Source: Lentinus brumalis (Eukaryota; Basidiomycota; Agaricomycetes; Polyporales; Polyporaceae). Taken from it: 64,000 nt of DNA. The first letter of the stretch is position 1. The number at the start of each line of letters is the position of its first letter. The notes under the pieces were generated by a model. It made no database searches. It saw only the letters and a list, made by a program, of their open reading frames with translations, and was not told the origin of the DNA. Location of the stretch: assembly GCA_001792895.1 (NCBI GenBank), contig MARA01000002.1:2108001-2172000 (forward strand), written 5' to 3'. This document shows positions 10,386-21,341 of this stretch, in pieces. The translations under genes and the position numbers were made by a program.

Positions 10386-13300
10386 GTGGCTTCTGAAGGG
10401 ACATTCGACTGTAGTCATCTCTTTCATCAGTACGATCTTACAGACCACACAGACGTCTATTGGTGGGAAGAAGATCATTGCTACTACGATTGTGATCAGC
10501 AACCTTGTCCTAACAAGTTTAACGAGGTTGCCCGTCCAGATAACTGCGAACCGGAAGACGGCTTCACAGATCCAATCGAAGGTCTTCCTCCTGTCCCTCA
10601 GTTCATTCGTCCGAGTCGTCCGAGTCGTCTGAAGAAGACAATTCATCTGAAGAAGACGATCAGCCTCCATCACCACTTCTCCCTCCTGCTCAGTCTCTAC
10701 TTGTTCCGCCGTCTCCTCTACTCCCTCCTCAGGAAGCTCTAGACACTCCGCTTCCTCCTACTCCGCTTCCATCACCTCCGTCGCACCACAACCACTTCCA
10801 CCTCCAGTTGCACCTCCAGTCGTACCACCACTTCAACCACTTCCACCTCTCCTCGACAACCAACCTGAGCCTACTGACTTTGCATATCTTTTCGCAATGT
10901 CGGAAGGCGGTCTCGAGAAGAACCTGCCCCAGCTCCGGGGTCAGGAAGGCTACAAGGAGTGGGCTCGTCAGATGAAGGGTTATCTGATGATGATCGACGC
11001 CTGGGGTATTGTCAGGTGGTGAAAACGTCCTACTTTAGCAGCCGATAGCAGCAATGCTGAGCAGTTGCAGCTTGGACGAAGACGGATAATCGGGCACAAG
11101 GTATCCTCATGTACAAGACTAGTGCTGAGGTGTCCAAGTGTTTCGAAGGGAAGTCGACCTCTAAGGAGATCTGGGACGCCCTGAAGGCCACCTACGAGAA
11201 GTCGGACAACGGGTACTCCTTCTCGGTTCGAACATCTCATTAACTATCCTCGATTCGACGAGACCAAGTCGATCGTCGACCAGGTGCAGACCTTCATTGG
11301 GCTCATTGATGAGATGACGGCAAACAGCGCAAACACCCTCGCCAACCACATCAAGGTCTTCTGGCTCTTCTCGAAGATGCCTGACTCGTACCGGCCTGCG
11401 ATCTCTACCATCCTTCACACTACCAAGGAGGCAGACCTCACGCTCGAGCTGGTCAAGCCGAAGCTCAAGCTCGAGGACTCCTTGCGTGGTACGTCGCTTG
11501 GCCAGGCGAACAAGATCTCGAAGCCGAAGCAGAGACCTCGCACTCCTTGCACCCACTGCGGCAAGGATAACCATGACTCTTCTAACTGCTATAAGAAGTA
11601 CCCGGAGAAGAGTCCGCGGTACAAGAAGAAGGGCAAGGACTCTGGCTCTGGCAAGGGTGGTAACGAGGCTGGTAAAGGAACTGGGACATCGAACGGACAT
11701 AATCATGCGCATACTATCTCCTCTCTTGTACCTGTAGCGAACATCGCGAACGAGCTCTCTGTTTCTTTTACAACGCAGCTGACGCTGCTGAGGGACGCGT
11801 TCAGACGATCTGGCTCATGGACTCCGGTGCTTCATCGCACGTAACCGGAAACAAGTCTGACTTTGCCGACTATGAAGCATACGAGCAACCTAAGTACTTC
11901 AGAACTGCTCAGGAAGGCCAAGCCGGCGAGATCGCATGCTACGGGGAAGGTACTGTTGTGGGTTACACTGAAGTGGACGGAGAGCGAGTCAAAGTCACTC
12001 TCAAGAACGTCTGCTACATTCCTGCAGCAGGAGATCAACGTCTCTTCTCCACGGGGATGATTGAGCGCAGTGATTCGTTCATTTACCAAGGTGATGGACA
12101 TATGAGCATATACAACTCGAGGCCTAAGGGCCGAGTTTCTTCTGGCTCGACGGTTGAGATCCGCGGACGTAAAGTTCTGCAAGGTTCTTACATCTCCGGA
12201 CTCAACTTGTACCTCTTCCCGCTTTACATTCAAGGGAAGAAGGACACCGGCGTTCTTGATGCCTCCCGTTCCATACTCGAACATGACCTAGTTCATCAGC
12301 GGTGGGGACATCCAGGCAAGGAAGCTGTCAAGCGACTGCCTGATGCGACCACTGGCTTGGACGGCATTGGTCCTCCCTCAGACAAACCCTGCGAAGGATG
12401 TGCGAAAGGGAAGATGACTCGTCGACCCTTCCCTCCTTCTGAGAAACGTGCCACAGTCGTTCTCGCTCTCGTTCATATGGACGTCGCGGGACCTCTTGGT
12501 ACGTCGATCGGTGGTTACAACTACTTCTGTGTCTTCGTCGACGACTGCTCCGGACTGGCTGTAGTATACGCTCTCAAGCGTAAGTCAGATCAGGAGGAGC
12601 GTTTAAGCAGTTCAAGTCTTGGGCTGAGACACAGACGGAGCACAAGTTGAAGTGTGTTCGATCCGATCGAGGGGGGAGTACATGTCCGATTCATTCCAAG
12701 CCTTGCTACGTGAATACGGGATTGAGCATGACAAGACGATGCCGGGAACGTCACAGCAGAACGGACGAGCTGAACGCTTCATTCGCACGATCTCTGAGAA
12801 GGCGTTGTGCATGCTGCACTTCGCTGGCCTTTCTCATGGGTTCTGGAAGCTCGCTCTTGATGCTGCCGTTCACGTCTATAACCGTCAGCCGATGAAACGT
12901 CTCAAGTGGGAGTGCCCCATCACCATCTGGACCGGCAAGAAGCCGGACGTATCCTACTTCAGGGTGTTTGGGTGCAAAGCCTACGTACACGTGCAGCGCG
13001 ACAAACGTCAAGGGAAGCTCGACCAGAAGGCGGTTGAGAGGACGTTTGTGGGCTATGAGCCGGGTTCAAAGGGGTATCGCCTATGGAACCCGACCACCCG
13101 TCAAGTCGAAGTATCTCGCGATGTTATCTTCGATGAGACCGTATTCCCTGCACGTGCGGACACCGGCACTCGTCGAGCTACCCCCGACGACAGTCCGTTC
13201 CCTGATCTACAGCCACCAGATGATGGTGATGCTGAACTTCCGATTCCTGATCATCCCGACGATGATTCGGACGCTCCTCAACCTCCAGCTCCTCTACCTC

Positions 13301-13545
13301 CAGACCCTGCTCCTGCTCCTCCACCTGCTCCACCTGCTGATGCGCCGCCCGAGCCTCAGCAGATCGGACAGCAACCACCTGCACCAGGTCCTCCTCCTGC
13401 CGCGCCTCGTCATCAGCGACAACGTCATCCTCTGAGGGTGGTAATCCTGTTCCTCCTCGTCGCTCTCAACGGGAGAACAAGGGTAACCCGCCTGCTAAGT
13501 ACAAGAAGGACAATGTCTACGGTGACGAACAACCCTCTAGAGTAG
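10386..13545 (+). pseudogene. copia gag - protease - integrase region, frameshifted
   Basis: Encodes a gag region with the zinc knuckle CTHCGKDNHDSSNC (near 11550), a protease with MDSGASSHVTGN (near 11817), and an integrase with HxxxH/CxxC-type zinc residues (the EGCAKGKM block) and the catalytic core reading RSDRGGEYMS and GTSQQNGRAER, followed by a Pro/Asp-rich linker. Continuous homology needs frame changes near 11020, 11235, 11770, 12600, 12670 and 13440, several at short homopolymers. No single start is secure; gag-like sequence begins near 10386. The element may therefore be inactive, or the frame breaks may be sequence errors. Confidence 0.8.
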
Positions 13546-13652
13546 ATGCGCGTACGGATAAGGATGGTGAACAGCGTGAAGCTGAAGCAATTCTAGCCCA
13601 TCTCTTCTATTCGCGGTACAAGTCTGGCATTCCTGAACATCATAAGGACGCC

Positions 13653-15185
13653 ATGGCTTCACCAGATCGAGAGTTATGGCACGAAGCTGAACGCTCGGAG
13701 TATGAGTCTCTCATGGCGAACAAGACTTGGGTTCTGGTTCCTCGTCCAAAGGACCGAGCCGTTGTCTCAAATCGCTGGGTCTATGATCGCAAATCGGACG
13801 GTCGCTACAAAGCGCGTCTGGTTGCGAGAGGTTTTACGCAGGTCTATGGGAAGGACTACCATGAAACCTTCTCTCCTGTCGCTCGGTTTGAATCTATCCG
13901 GTATCTCTTTGCGCATGCTGCCCTAGAGGACTGGGAGATCGACGCGATGGACGTTAAGACTGCGTTCCTCAATGGAGACTTGGACGAGGAGGTCTACATG
14001 GAACAACCCGAGGGCTGGGTCGTGAAAGGCAAGGAGGACTACGTTTGTCTGCTTAAGAAGGCCATCTACGGTCTTAAGCAAGCCTCTCGCCAGTGGAACA
14101 AGAAGATTCACGACTCGCTCATCGGACAGGGATTTGTACGGACATACTCTGATGCCGGAGTCTACGTATATCGCCGACAAGGGGGGGATACAGACCCAGA
14201 CCGTGTTACGATCGTTGTCCTCTATGTCGACGACCTACTTCTCATGGGTGACAGTCGAGGGCACATCGACAAGGTCAAGAAGGCGTTGGGCAAGCAGTAT
14301 AAGATGACGGACTTGGGTCCCATCGAGCGATTCCTTGGTCTTCGTGTACGTCGAGATCGTCTTTCACGGACACTTGACATCGACCAGGAAGAGTACATCG
14401 AGGCCATTCTCGAGAACTATCAGATGGCCAACTGCACGCCTGCGCGTACTCCTCTCCCTGCTGGAGCAGTTCTCGAAGCTGCAACGGCAGAAGCACCGGC
14501 GAAACTTCGTCTGCGTTTCCAGAGCTTGATGGGCAGTCTTCTCTACGCCTGTCTTGGGACGCGACCAGATCTCGCGTTTGCCATCAACCGTCTTGGCAAG
14601 TACACTGCGAACCCTTCGGAAGATCACCTAAACCGACTTCTCTATGTCTTACGGTATCTCCGAGGTACATCGCATTATCGCCTACGATACGACGGTGCAT
14701 CTAATGCCGGTCTGATCGCGTATTCCGATTCAGACTGGGCAGAGGATCGCGACGATCGGCACTCGCAAACAGCCTTTATCTTCCTGATGGCAGGAGGAGC
14801 CGTGTCTTGGGTATCTCGCCGACAGACGACCATCTCCCTATCGTCTACTGAGGCTGAGTACAAGGCGGCTTCTGATGCTGCGCGTCAGATGATGTGGCTG
14901 AGGACGTTTGGAGACGAGTTAGGGGACGATATGAGTGCGGCTACGCCCTTGCTTATTGATAATCATGGCGCGATCTTCCTCTCTGAGAACCCAGCCGTCG
15001 ACAGACGTACCAAGCATGTCGAAGTTCACTTCCACTTCGTCAACGAATATGCGGCTTCTCCGAACATGGACATCTATTGGGTCCCTAGTAAGGAGAATTT
15101 GGCGGACTGTCTGTCTAAGAATGCGTCATTCTCCGTCTTGGAGTACTTCGTTTCGAAGACGGGTCTTGTCACCTCCGCGTCTTGA
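13653..15185 (+). CDS. copia reverse transcriptase - RNase H
   Basis: An uninterrupted 510-codon frame. RT motifs include KARLVARGFTQ, DVKTAFLNGDL, YGLKQASRQW and the catalytic YVDDLLLMG. RNase H follows with SDSDWAED, SSTEAEYKA and the C-terminal KHVEVHFHFV block. It copies the element RNA into cDNA. In an intact element this would be the last part of a gag-pol polyprotein, so the Met at 13653 is only the first in-frame Met, not a natural start. It stops at 15185, 11 bp before the 3' LTR. Confidence 0.93.
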   Translation: MASPDRELWHEAERSEYESLMANKTWVLVPRPKDRAVVSNRWVYDRKSDGRYKARLVARGFTQVYGKDYHETFSPVARFESIRYLFAHAALEDWEIDAMDVKTAFLNGDLDEEVYMEQPEGWVVKGKEDYVCLLKKAIYGLKQASRQWNKKIHDSLIGQGFVRTYSDAGVYVYRRQGGDTDPDRVTIVVLYVDDLLLMGDSRGHIDKVKKALGKQYKMTDLGPIERFLGLRVRRDRLSRTLDIDQEEYIEAILENYQMANCTPARTPLPAGAVLEAATAEAPAKLRLRFQSLMGSLLYACLGTRPDLAFAINRLGKYTANPSEDHLNRLLYVLRYLRGTSHYRLRYDGASNAGLIAYSDSDWAEDRDDRHSQTAFIFLMAGGAVSWVSRRQTTISLSSTEAEYKAASDAARQMMWLRTFGDELGDDMSAATPLLIDNHGAIFLSENPAVDRRTKHVEVHFHFVNEYAASPNMDIYWVPSKENLADCLSKNASFSVLEYFVSKTGLVTSAS

Positions 15186-15196
15186 ACGAGGGGGAG
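15186..15196 (+). promoter_or_regulatory. Polypurine tract
   Basis: gaacgaggggga-type purine run directly abutting the 3' LTR at 15197; the plus-strand primer of reverse transcription. Confidence 0.8.
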
Positions 15197-15763
15197 TGTT
15201 GAACTTACTATGTACTATGGACATTAGTCGCGCATTAGGCGCTATGGGCACAGCCTCTTACGATAGATCTAAGGCTATGCTTCTTCTTTTCCTTTTTAGG
15301 CATACACTACGAAACCATGTGGTTACCTGGCTTCTCTTTTGTCCAGTACATTCCAGTACGTTCCAGTGCGTTCTACAACGCTCCGGACTCTTCTAGATAT
15401 CTCTGGACTGCCTTGTGACCATTCCAATTTGTCGTCGTCTGAGTCATCTCTACTCGCTCTGACTCAGACTCGTCACATGCTCTCCTTTCTGTTGCTTACT
15501 CATGCTACTCCTGCACAGTATATAAGGAGGGACATTTGGGCTTCGTCTCCTCAGTCTTTTGCTCTAACTGACTGAGGAGTAAGTACTCGATTACCTATGT
15601 GCTCTATGCTCTATACTTACAAGTACTTCGTAGCTTGTTGTCCACTCGTCTGCTAGGTACTTGTGTCTATGCTATTAGTCTTTTGCTCTAACTGACTGAG
15701 GACTTGTTGTCCACTCGTCTGCTAGTCGTTGCGACATAGCCTTCACAGGTTCAGACTTCATCA
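15197..15763 (+). repeat. 3' LTR of the copia element
   Basis: 567 bp, same ends and internal features as 9308-9874. Two substitutions were noted relative to the 5' copy. Confidence 0.95.
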
Positions 15764-15768
15764 CAGAG
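15764..15768. repeat. Target-site duplication, right copy
   Basis: CAGAG, matching 9303-9307. Confidence 0.92.
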
Positions 15769-15793
15769 GCGTTCGCGAACTATTACAGGGTGA

Positions 15794-16947
15794 CTATCGA
15801 GTGAACACTTCGGTGAAGGGGGACTCCTCGTACAGCACAGGCGACTTTGCTGGTTTCAGTTTTTCTGCGAGCCAATACAGAGCATTCATGATCCATGAGA
15901 CTGTATGCGCACCACCGCTGCGATCTTCTGTCCTCAGTAGCGTGCACTCGAGTAGTACGAGGTCTCCCGAGTGAAGCTTCGCTTGCGAAATGTGGTTCAT
16001 CTTCGCCTTTGCTTCAAACTTCTCCCTTGCGTCGTATATCTCTTCGCATGTCTGTCATCGACGGTGAGCAGCCGATGTGGCTGGATAGGAGGTCAAACGC
16101 ACCGGCGGTCCCTCGTTTTCGCTCGTGGGTGCCGTGACAATGAGAGTCTCCATTCGAGTAGTCGAGGTCGCCGCAGCCTTGTTGTAGAGGGCTATAGCCT
16201 CTTGGCGGTCGCGCTCACGAACAAAGTCCAGCACAAAGCGGGCGCGAGGTGCAGGAAAATTGCGTGTGACAACGAGAGAAGCATCGACCAGCGTGGCCAC
16301 TACCCAGATCAAGAGTGGGCGGTTCATGTGCGTGGGTTGCATGTAGAGTGGATTCTCGTCGACGACAGTCCAATGGATCGTGGACGGTACGCGATGGATG
16401 GGGAAGCGGGGGCCTTGGTTGTTATAGTAGTTGATGAACTTATAAAGATATCTGGTGTTTGCTTTGTCAGTAAGTGCACTGTGTAGTGAGCGACGAAGTA
16501 CTCACAGGCTCGTGCGCGGAGGCACCCACGGGTCGGTGACTAAGTCGTTCAAGTGTGGTTGATATTGGTCGGCGTTGATGTGGATAACCTTCGGACCCGT
16601 CGGGGACTGTAGCATGATGATGGGGTTGCGGGGAATTTCTGTCTGAAGCGCATTTTCTTCAGACCTGGGGTTCATTGTACGCATGAATGACGAGCTGTCT
16701 GTTCTAGAGACCGTGAGACATACCGGAGCCGTTTGCGCGGTGTCTGTGGCATGGCCAATGCGTCGCTCACGCCGGGATCGGCTGGTTCTTGCTCAGAACG
16801 TGATGTGGCGGGCATCGTGTCGTGGGTTGTGGCCTCCTGCGCTTTGGATGCTGCAGCTGTTGCGATCGTCTGTACTGCTCGAGAGAGTGACGTAGTCTGG
16901 GTTGCGTTGTCCCGTCGGGGTTTGCGAGACGGGCGGTTGTCCGCCAT
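15794..16947 (-). CDS. Hypothetical protein, family A member 1 (GD-V-L-V-E-C module)
   Basis: A four-exon gene that reads cleanly: ATG at 16947, introns near 16676-16733, 16450-16504 and 16033-16083, stop at 15794. About 345 residues. The N-terminal third is Ser/Thr/Arg-rich and likely disordered. The middle has alternating hydrophobic strands (PLLIWVVATLVDASLVV, RARFVLDFV). The C-terminus carries EEIYDAREKF and then SGDLVLLECTLLR with a downstream Trp-rich strand. The same two C-terminal blocks recur in the genes at 17387, 20027 and 23539, so these are paralogs. I do not recognise a named domain. The strand pattern would fit a small beta-barrel such as an OB fold, which is inference only. 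The copia element sits just past its 3' end. Confidence 0.7.
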
Positions 16948-17386
16948 GGGTGAGAGAGCGGGGATGAGCTTGTATGATAGGTGCAGGACAGTCGACGGTT
17001 GTGGGAGAGGTCGTAGATATCAGACGTTGGAGCTGGTGATGCGTGAATGATCTATTTTTTGGGGGGCTACAGACAGATGAAGGAAGGGCGTCGCTAGCGG
17101 TAATAGAGCAAAGTGCTAAGACGCGTGTATGTTTTTTTTGGGGCCGAAAGACACATATGGAAAAAGGGTGTCCGTAGCGGAAGTTGGGGAACGTTCTAAC
17201 TCCTCTACGGCCTGGTTTTTGGGGTTGGATACAGGAATGGTTAAAGGGCGTCAGTAGCAAAAGATACTATGTCGAGTAAGGAAACGGTCTACGTCTACTA
17301 AGGAGAACTTCGAGCTTGAAAAGAACGATTCTAAGTATGGAGTCGATCACGTACTAGTACTAATATGCCGAGAACGGCCCTTGTGG
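16948..17386. repeat. Intergenic region with three diverged ~80-bp tandem repeats
   Basis: Segments starting with a T-run and GGGG near 17054, 17132 and 17216 share, in order, TTTTTGGGG, an ACA/ATG stretch, and AAAGGGCGTC-GTAGCGG-like sequence, with spacing of about 79 and 81 bp. They lie upstream of the family A gene that starts at 16947 and may be promoter repeats. Confidence 0.6.
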
Positions 17387-19477
17387 TCAGGTGGAATCCC
17401 AAAGCAGGTAAATTGTGGTCAAGTCGAAGCCGACCTCGAATTGAGACCAGTTGCTGGCACGTCCCTTCGACCAACGGGTGAATTCTGCGTCGACGGCGAT
17501 AACATCGTTGTCGGTGAAATCGACCGCGTTCAGGCGACGATCGTCCGTCTGCGCAAGGACACCATCGCGTGCGTCGAAGACGTTCTTGAAGGGGACGACC
17601 TGTGTCGGTGCATGTGGGTATGAGCGGTGCCGGGCGCGAGTACAGCGAGAACATACCATCTCTGTGAAGCTCCCCCGCTGCCTTTGACCTTGGAGTCGGC
17701 TAGCAAACACAACATCTGGCACCGCTGAATCACGGTGAGTGACATTGTTATTGAGTTCATGAGGAGTACTTACGGGTGGGAGGTTTAGCCTTGCCGTACA
17801 AAGTCTGCATCGCTGCTTCTTCGGTGTTGAGGAGGAGCTGCACACCGACGTTGACACGACTTTGTGGCGTGCCCGAGCGGTCGAAGAACCAGCTGGTCTT
17901 TACGCGCCCAGTGAAGCGGATGGTCGTAGGTGTGTTGCCGGGCTCGCAGAGACGTCTCTCCATTCGTCCACGCCCCAATCGAGACGGGAGGGCAGTCTCG
18001 TAACACTGTAAATATGCTGGTTGGGGAGCGAGGTGGTCGTTATTTGCATAGCGAGCCTGTACAATAATGTGAGTCTTCGTTGTACAGAGCAAAGTCAGCG
18101 ACACTCACCCTTGCACTGTGAGCGGTACGTCTTCGAACCCTGGTAGGACCTGAGGCATAGCGGGCACAATACCTAAAGTGGCGGGTGCTGGCGGCCCGTT
18201 TGCTTGTGCTTGACCGATGACAGGCTGTTGATGTGCTTGCACGACCACGGGGCCGGGGGGGGCTGCACTACCGCCGTGGGAGGTTGCACGACGGCGGCAG
18301 CGGGAGGTTGCACGACGGCGGCGGCGGGAGGTTGCACGACAGCGGCGGCGGGAGGTTGCACGATAGTGGCGGCGGGAGGTTGCACGACGGCGGCGGCGGG
18401 AGGTTGCACGACAGCGGCGGCGGGAGGTTGCAAGATAGTGGCGGCGGGAGGTTGCACGACGGCGGCGGCGGGAGGTTGCACGACAGCGGCGGCGGGAGGT
18501 TGCACGACAGCGGCGGCGGGAGGTTGCACGACGGCGGCGGCGGGAGGTTGCACGATAGCGGGGGCGGGAGGTTGCACGACGGTGGGGGCGGGAGGTTGAA
18601 CGACGGCGGGGGCGGGAGGTTGCACGACGGCGGGGGCGGGAGGTTGCATGACTTGCACTACTGCCGCCGTAGCATCCTCCTGTGCCGCGAAGATCTCGGG
18701 AGGTGCTGGTGGCGTGTTAGCGGATACTTGCCCGATAGCTGGTGGTTGCAGGTTTTGGACGAGCATGGAGGGTGCAAGGAGTTGTGGGTGCTCGACGTCG
18801 CGGGTGTCCGGCGTGGGTGTGTTCATACGAGGATCGGCGGGGACAGTTGCGGCTGAAGTCGCCGGTGCAGACGTCTGGGGTGTGTCGACCGCAGGTGCGA
18901 TAGGAGCGGGAAGGGGAGTGGTTGTGACAGCGGACTGAGCGGATGCGACGTCACCTGCCACCACGGTGGATAACGAGGGGGGGGGCACGTCCTCGTCAGC
19001 ATGGCCAGTCGGAGCGGGGGCCGCAGCGCCGGCGATTGCAATTTGAGGTGCAACTATGTGTTCGTCTCCCGTGGCTCCCGCCGCAGCGAGAGGAGGGTGC
19101 TCCCGAGCTAAAGGGCTGTCAGAAGTGGAAACGGCCCGAAGTATCGGGTCAACTTACCGACAGTATGGAACATGGTGGCGAGAGTGTCCGACACCTTCGT
19201 CCTGATGACGTTTAGATTTCCTGCAGGGCTGTCTTGAGGTGTGGCGAGAGGACTTCCGTCCGTTACGGTGGAGGGTGTTGACGGCGCGGGTGAAAGCTCG
19301 CCAACTAAAAAGGGAGGAGTAGACGGCGGAGTCAGAGTGTTATGATCATTGGTCGTGCTTGGCGCGGTGCTACTAGGAAGAGTAAGTATCGCTGTGACAT
19401 GAATAGAACTTTATCGCTTACCCTATAGCAGGGCCTTGATCGGGGATAGTGATTGGGAGACCGTCATCTTCGGCCAT
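17387..19477 (-). CDS. Hypothetical protein, family A member 2, with Pro-rich octapeptide repeats
   Basis: Starts MAEDDGLPITIPDQ at 19477. Exons join across introns near 19378-19436 and 19112-19156 into a Pro/Thr/Ala-rich region containing about 16 copies of an octapeptide of the VVQPPAAA type. A conserved C-terminal half follows: RRLCEPGNTPTTIRFTG, RVNVGVQLLLNTEEAAM and VFDARDGV, then NDVIAVDAEFTRW and FEVGFDLTTIYLL, ending at 17387. These blocks align with the other family A genes. A run of eight G (plus strand, near 18257) shifts the frame after the repeats: the protein-like frame continues only if one base is added. Either this copy is broken or the base is missing from the assembly. The splice between the repeat exon and the C-terminal half is unresolved. 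Function unknown. Confidence 0.62.
18277..18660 (-). repeat. 24-bp coding tandem repeat, about 16 units
   Basis: Unit ggaggttgcacgacggcggc plus 4 bp, repeated with few substitutions. It encodes the VVQPPAAA octapeptide on the minus strand. On the plus strand the same repeat creates long artefactual Gly/Arg/Cys-rich frames. Confidence 0.9.
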
Positions 19478-20026
19478 GGCGCTGCAAAGAACTAATGTCA
19501 GTGCACAGTGCATGGTCATGGGGCGTGCAGTTACATACCGGCGATGTTTGCGAACTCGCTCTCCAATGGGGGAGGCCGGTCGAGGGGCATGTTGTCGAAG
19601 GATGAAGGACGATGTAAGCTGAAGTTGTGAGAGGGACGTCGGAGGTCCTCGACGTTGCGACAAAGGGCTCTTATAGGTGGCCGTACAGAGGCGGACGAAA
19701 AATTTCATCACAAAGGTTTGGGGAGGTCGGAGTGCCGAACGTTGGCTCGCCCAAAGTTCCGATGCCTATGGAATTGGCCAGATTTGTGTTAGCCACTCGG
19801 AGCTCGTCCGTGGGTGGCGCGCGGATTTCGAGCGGGATCCCTTTGCAGACGGTGGTCTGTCATCCGTAGCAAGTTCGAGAGTCAGGAAATTGCTCCTGCG
19901 TTCGAGACTGCACGCCCGTTCCGTTTCTGTCATGCCGGACCGTCGGCTTTTGCGAGTGGGGAGTGCGGTCGATAAAAGGGAGAACGGTGCCGGTGTCCCG
20001 CCCTCACACTCGACCATTCTGTTCAG
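19478..20026. promoter_or_regulatory. Divergent promoter region between two family A genes
   Basis: 549 bp separate the ATGs at 19477 (minus) and 20027 (plus), so both genes must be driven from here. I see no TATA box or convincing gene. Frames crossing it lack start context or domains. Confidence 0.5.
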
Positions 20027-21171
20027 ATGGCATTCATACTCGGTGAGTACTGATCGAGTCGCGTGATGTTCCGTCACTTACTGGCAACTGTTAGCATCTC
20101 CCACTGTCCTTGCTCGCGATTTGTGGCCTGATTCGACTGGTCGTATCGTGACCGATGTCGACGATGCTACGACACTCCCTGCTCGCCGGGTAGTCCCGGA
20201 AAGCCCTGACGAATTGCTGGGATGGCTCTGCGTCGACAGCGGGTCGGGAAGCAGTTCGGCTGTGTGGCATCATCCAGACGTCTCCGAGGGCAGGCGTCTG
20301 CAGGTTGTGCTATGCATCCAGGGCATTGTTCAGGTGGCGAGCCTCGGTCCATTGGGAGACTGGAATGGGTGAGTGGTATTGTGAAGTCATGGCGACGTTG
20401 GGTTTGGGAGGTTGAAGTTGACGTATCTGTATACAGTCTTGCCGATGGAGCGCCGAAAGCGATGCAGTCCTTGACGCTGGTTGGGGGACCCTTCGCTGAT
20501 GCGTTCTCTCCCCAGCTTCGTGCTGTTGAGAACATCAGAGATACAGTCCTGCAGCTCCTGGGTCGTCCTGGTTTGGAGGTGCCGAAGGGTAGCGGTACGC
20601 TTGTCCTGAAACGCCGCGTGTTCGCAAAGGTGAGTGCAGGTCATGTCGGCAATCGCACATTCCCGCAAATTCACAGTTTTATCAGGTGTCGCACCTCCCT
20701 GGCGAATCTGACAAGGCCGGTGTAGTGTTGACTCAAGCAGAGGACCCCGCTCGTCGTGCTGCTCGAATCCAGCACATGTGGCGTGTCGAGCGCAGGATTG
20801 CTGCAAGCGAAGCAGACGCTAACGGTGCATTGACGCGAATGAACCCGTTGAAGATCAAGACGGGGGACCTCGTCGATGTCGCAGTCTCCGTGCACGCTGT
20901 CACGATGCGGACAAGGGCCGGCAGGCGTACGGAGGTGATGTTCTCACCATTGCATGTTGTGCGCCTGCAGACGGCGGCTCGTATGAAGGTGAGTTCTTTC
21001 ATTGCTACTTGGTTGTCTGTTGTCCTCATCATGCTTCACAGACTCTTGCGACTCAATTGTATGGCCCGGTTGGGAACACTCCGGACGCGGCTGAGGCCGA
21101 TGAAGAGTATGAGACGGGCTTTGAGGGTGCGCACGGGGGTGAGGTTGGTGATGCTATGCAGATGGCGTAGA
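20027..21171 (+). CDS. Hypothetical protein, family A member 3
   Basis: Five exons join in frame: ATG at 20027, donor GTGAGT at 20043, then exons starting near 20095, 20437, 20687 and 21041, stop at 21171; about 310 residues. It begins MAFIL and has mid-protein strands RRLQVVLCIQGIVQVASL. A long helical, charged segment follows (RRAARIQHMWRVERRIAAS), then the family block LKIKTGDLVDVAVSVHAV with a following FSPLHVVRL strand, and an acidic tail. The GD-(L/V)-V block corresponds to SGDLVLLEC and PGDVVLVEC in the sister genes, but the E-C pair is replaced, making this the most divergent member. It is divergently arranged with the gene at 17387-19477 and convergent with the gene at 21342. No known domain recognised. 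Confidence 0.65.
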
Positions 21172-21341
21172 GCTCGTAGAAGTCGCTATGTGTGCGGTAG
21201 GCTCGACATATCATCATTGATTCATGATTGTCATATGTATCGCGCGACGTCTCGGTATACCCAATTGCGTGATCAACGGCGACGTCTCATAGATGAGATA
21301 TAGGTACATTGCTCATGAGTAGAGTGAAGGTAACACAGATG

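Larger units (their letters stand above)
9308..15763 (+). mobile_element. Ty1/copia LTR retrotransposon
   Basis: A 6,456 bp element with 567 bp LTRs beginning TGTTGAAC and ending TTCATCA, flanked by a 5 bp CAGAG duplication. The order gag - protease - integrase - reverse transcriptase - RNase H defines the copia class. The LTRs differ at only two positions that I found (near 9430/15319 and 9709/15598), so insertion is recent. Gag, protease and integrase are interrupted by several single-base frameshifts while RT-RNase H is open. It inserted about 30 bp beyond the stop codon of the gene ending at 15794. Confidence 0.95.

Noticed and set aside
16948..17386. Solo LTR or small DNA transposon at the tandem repeats
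   Set aside because: No TG...CA ends, terminal inverted repeats or target duplication were seen; only three diverged ~80-bp units.
18204..18938. Long plus-strand frames rich in Gly/Arg/Cys/Thr
   Set aside because: They are the reverse complement of the 24-bp repeat coding for VVQPPAAA on the minus strand. They have no start context or domain.
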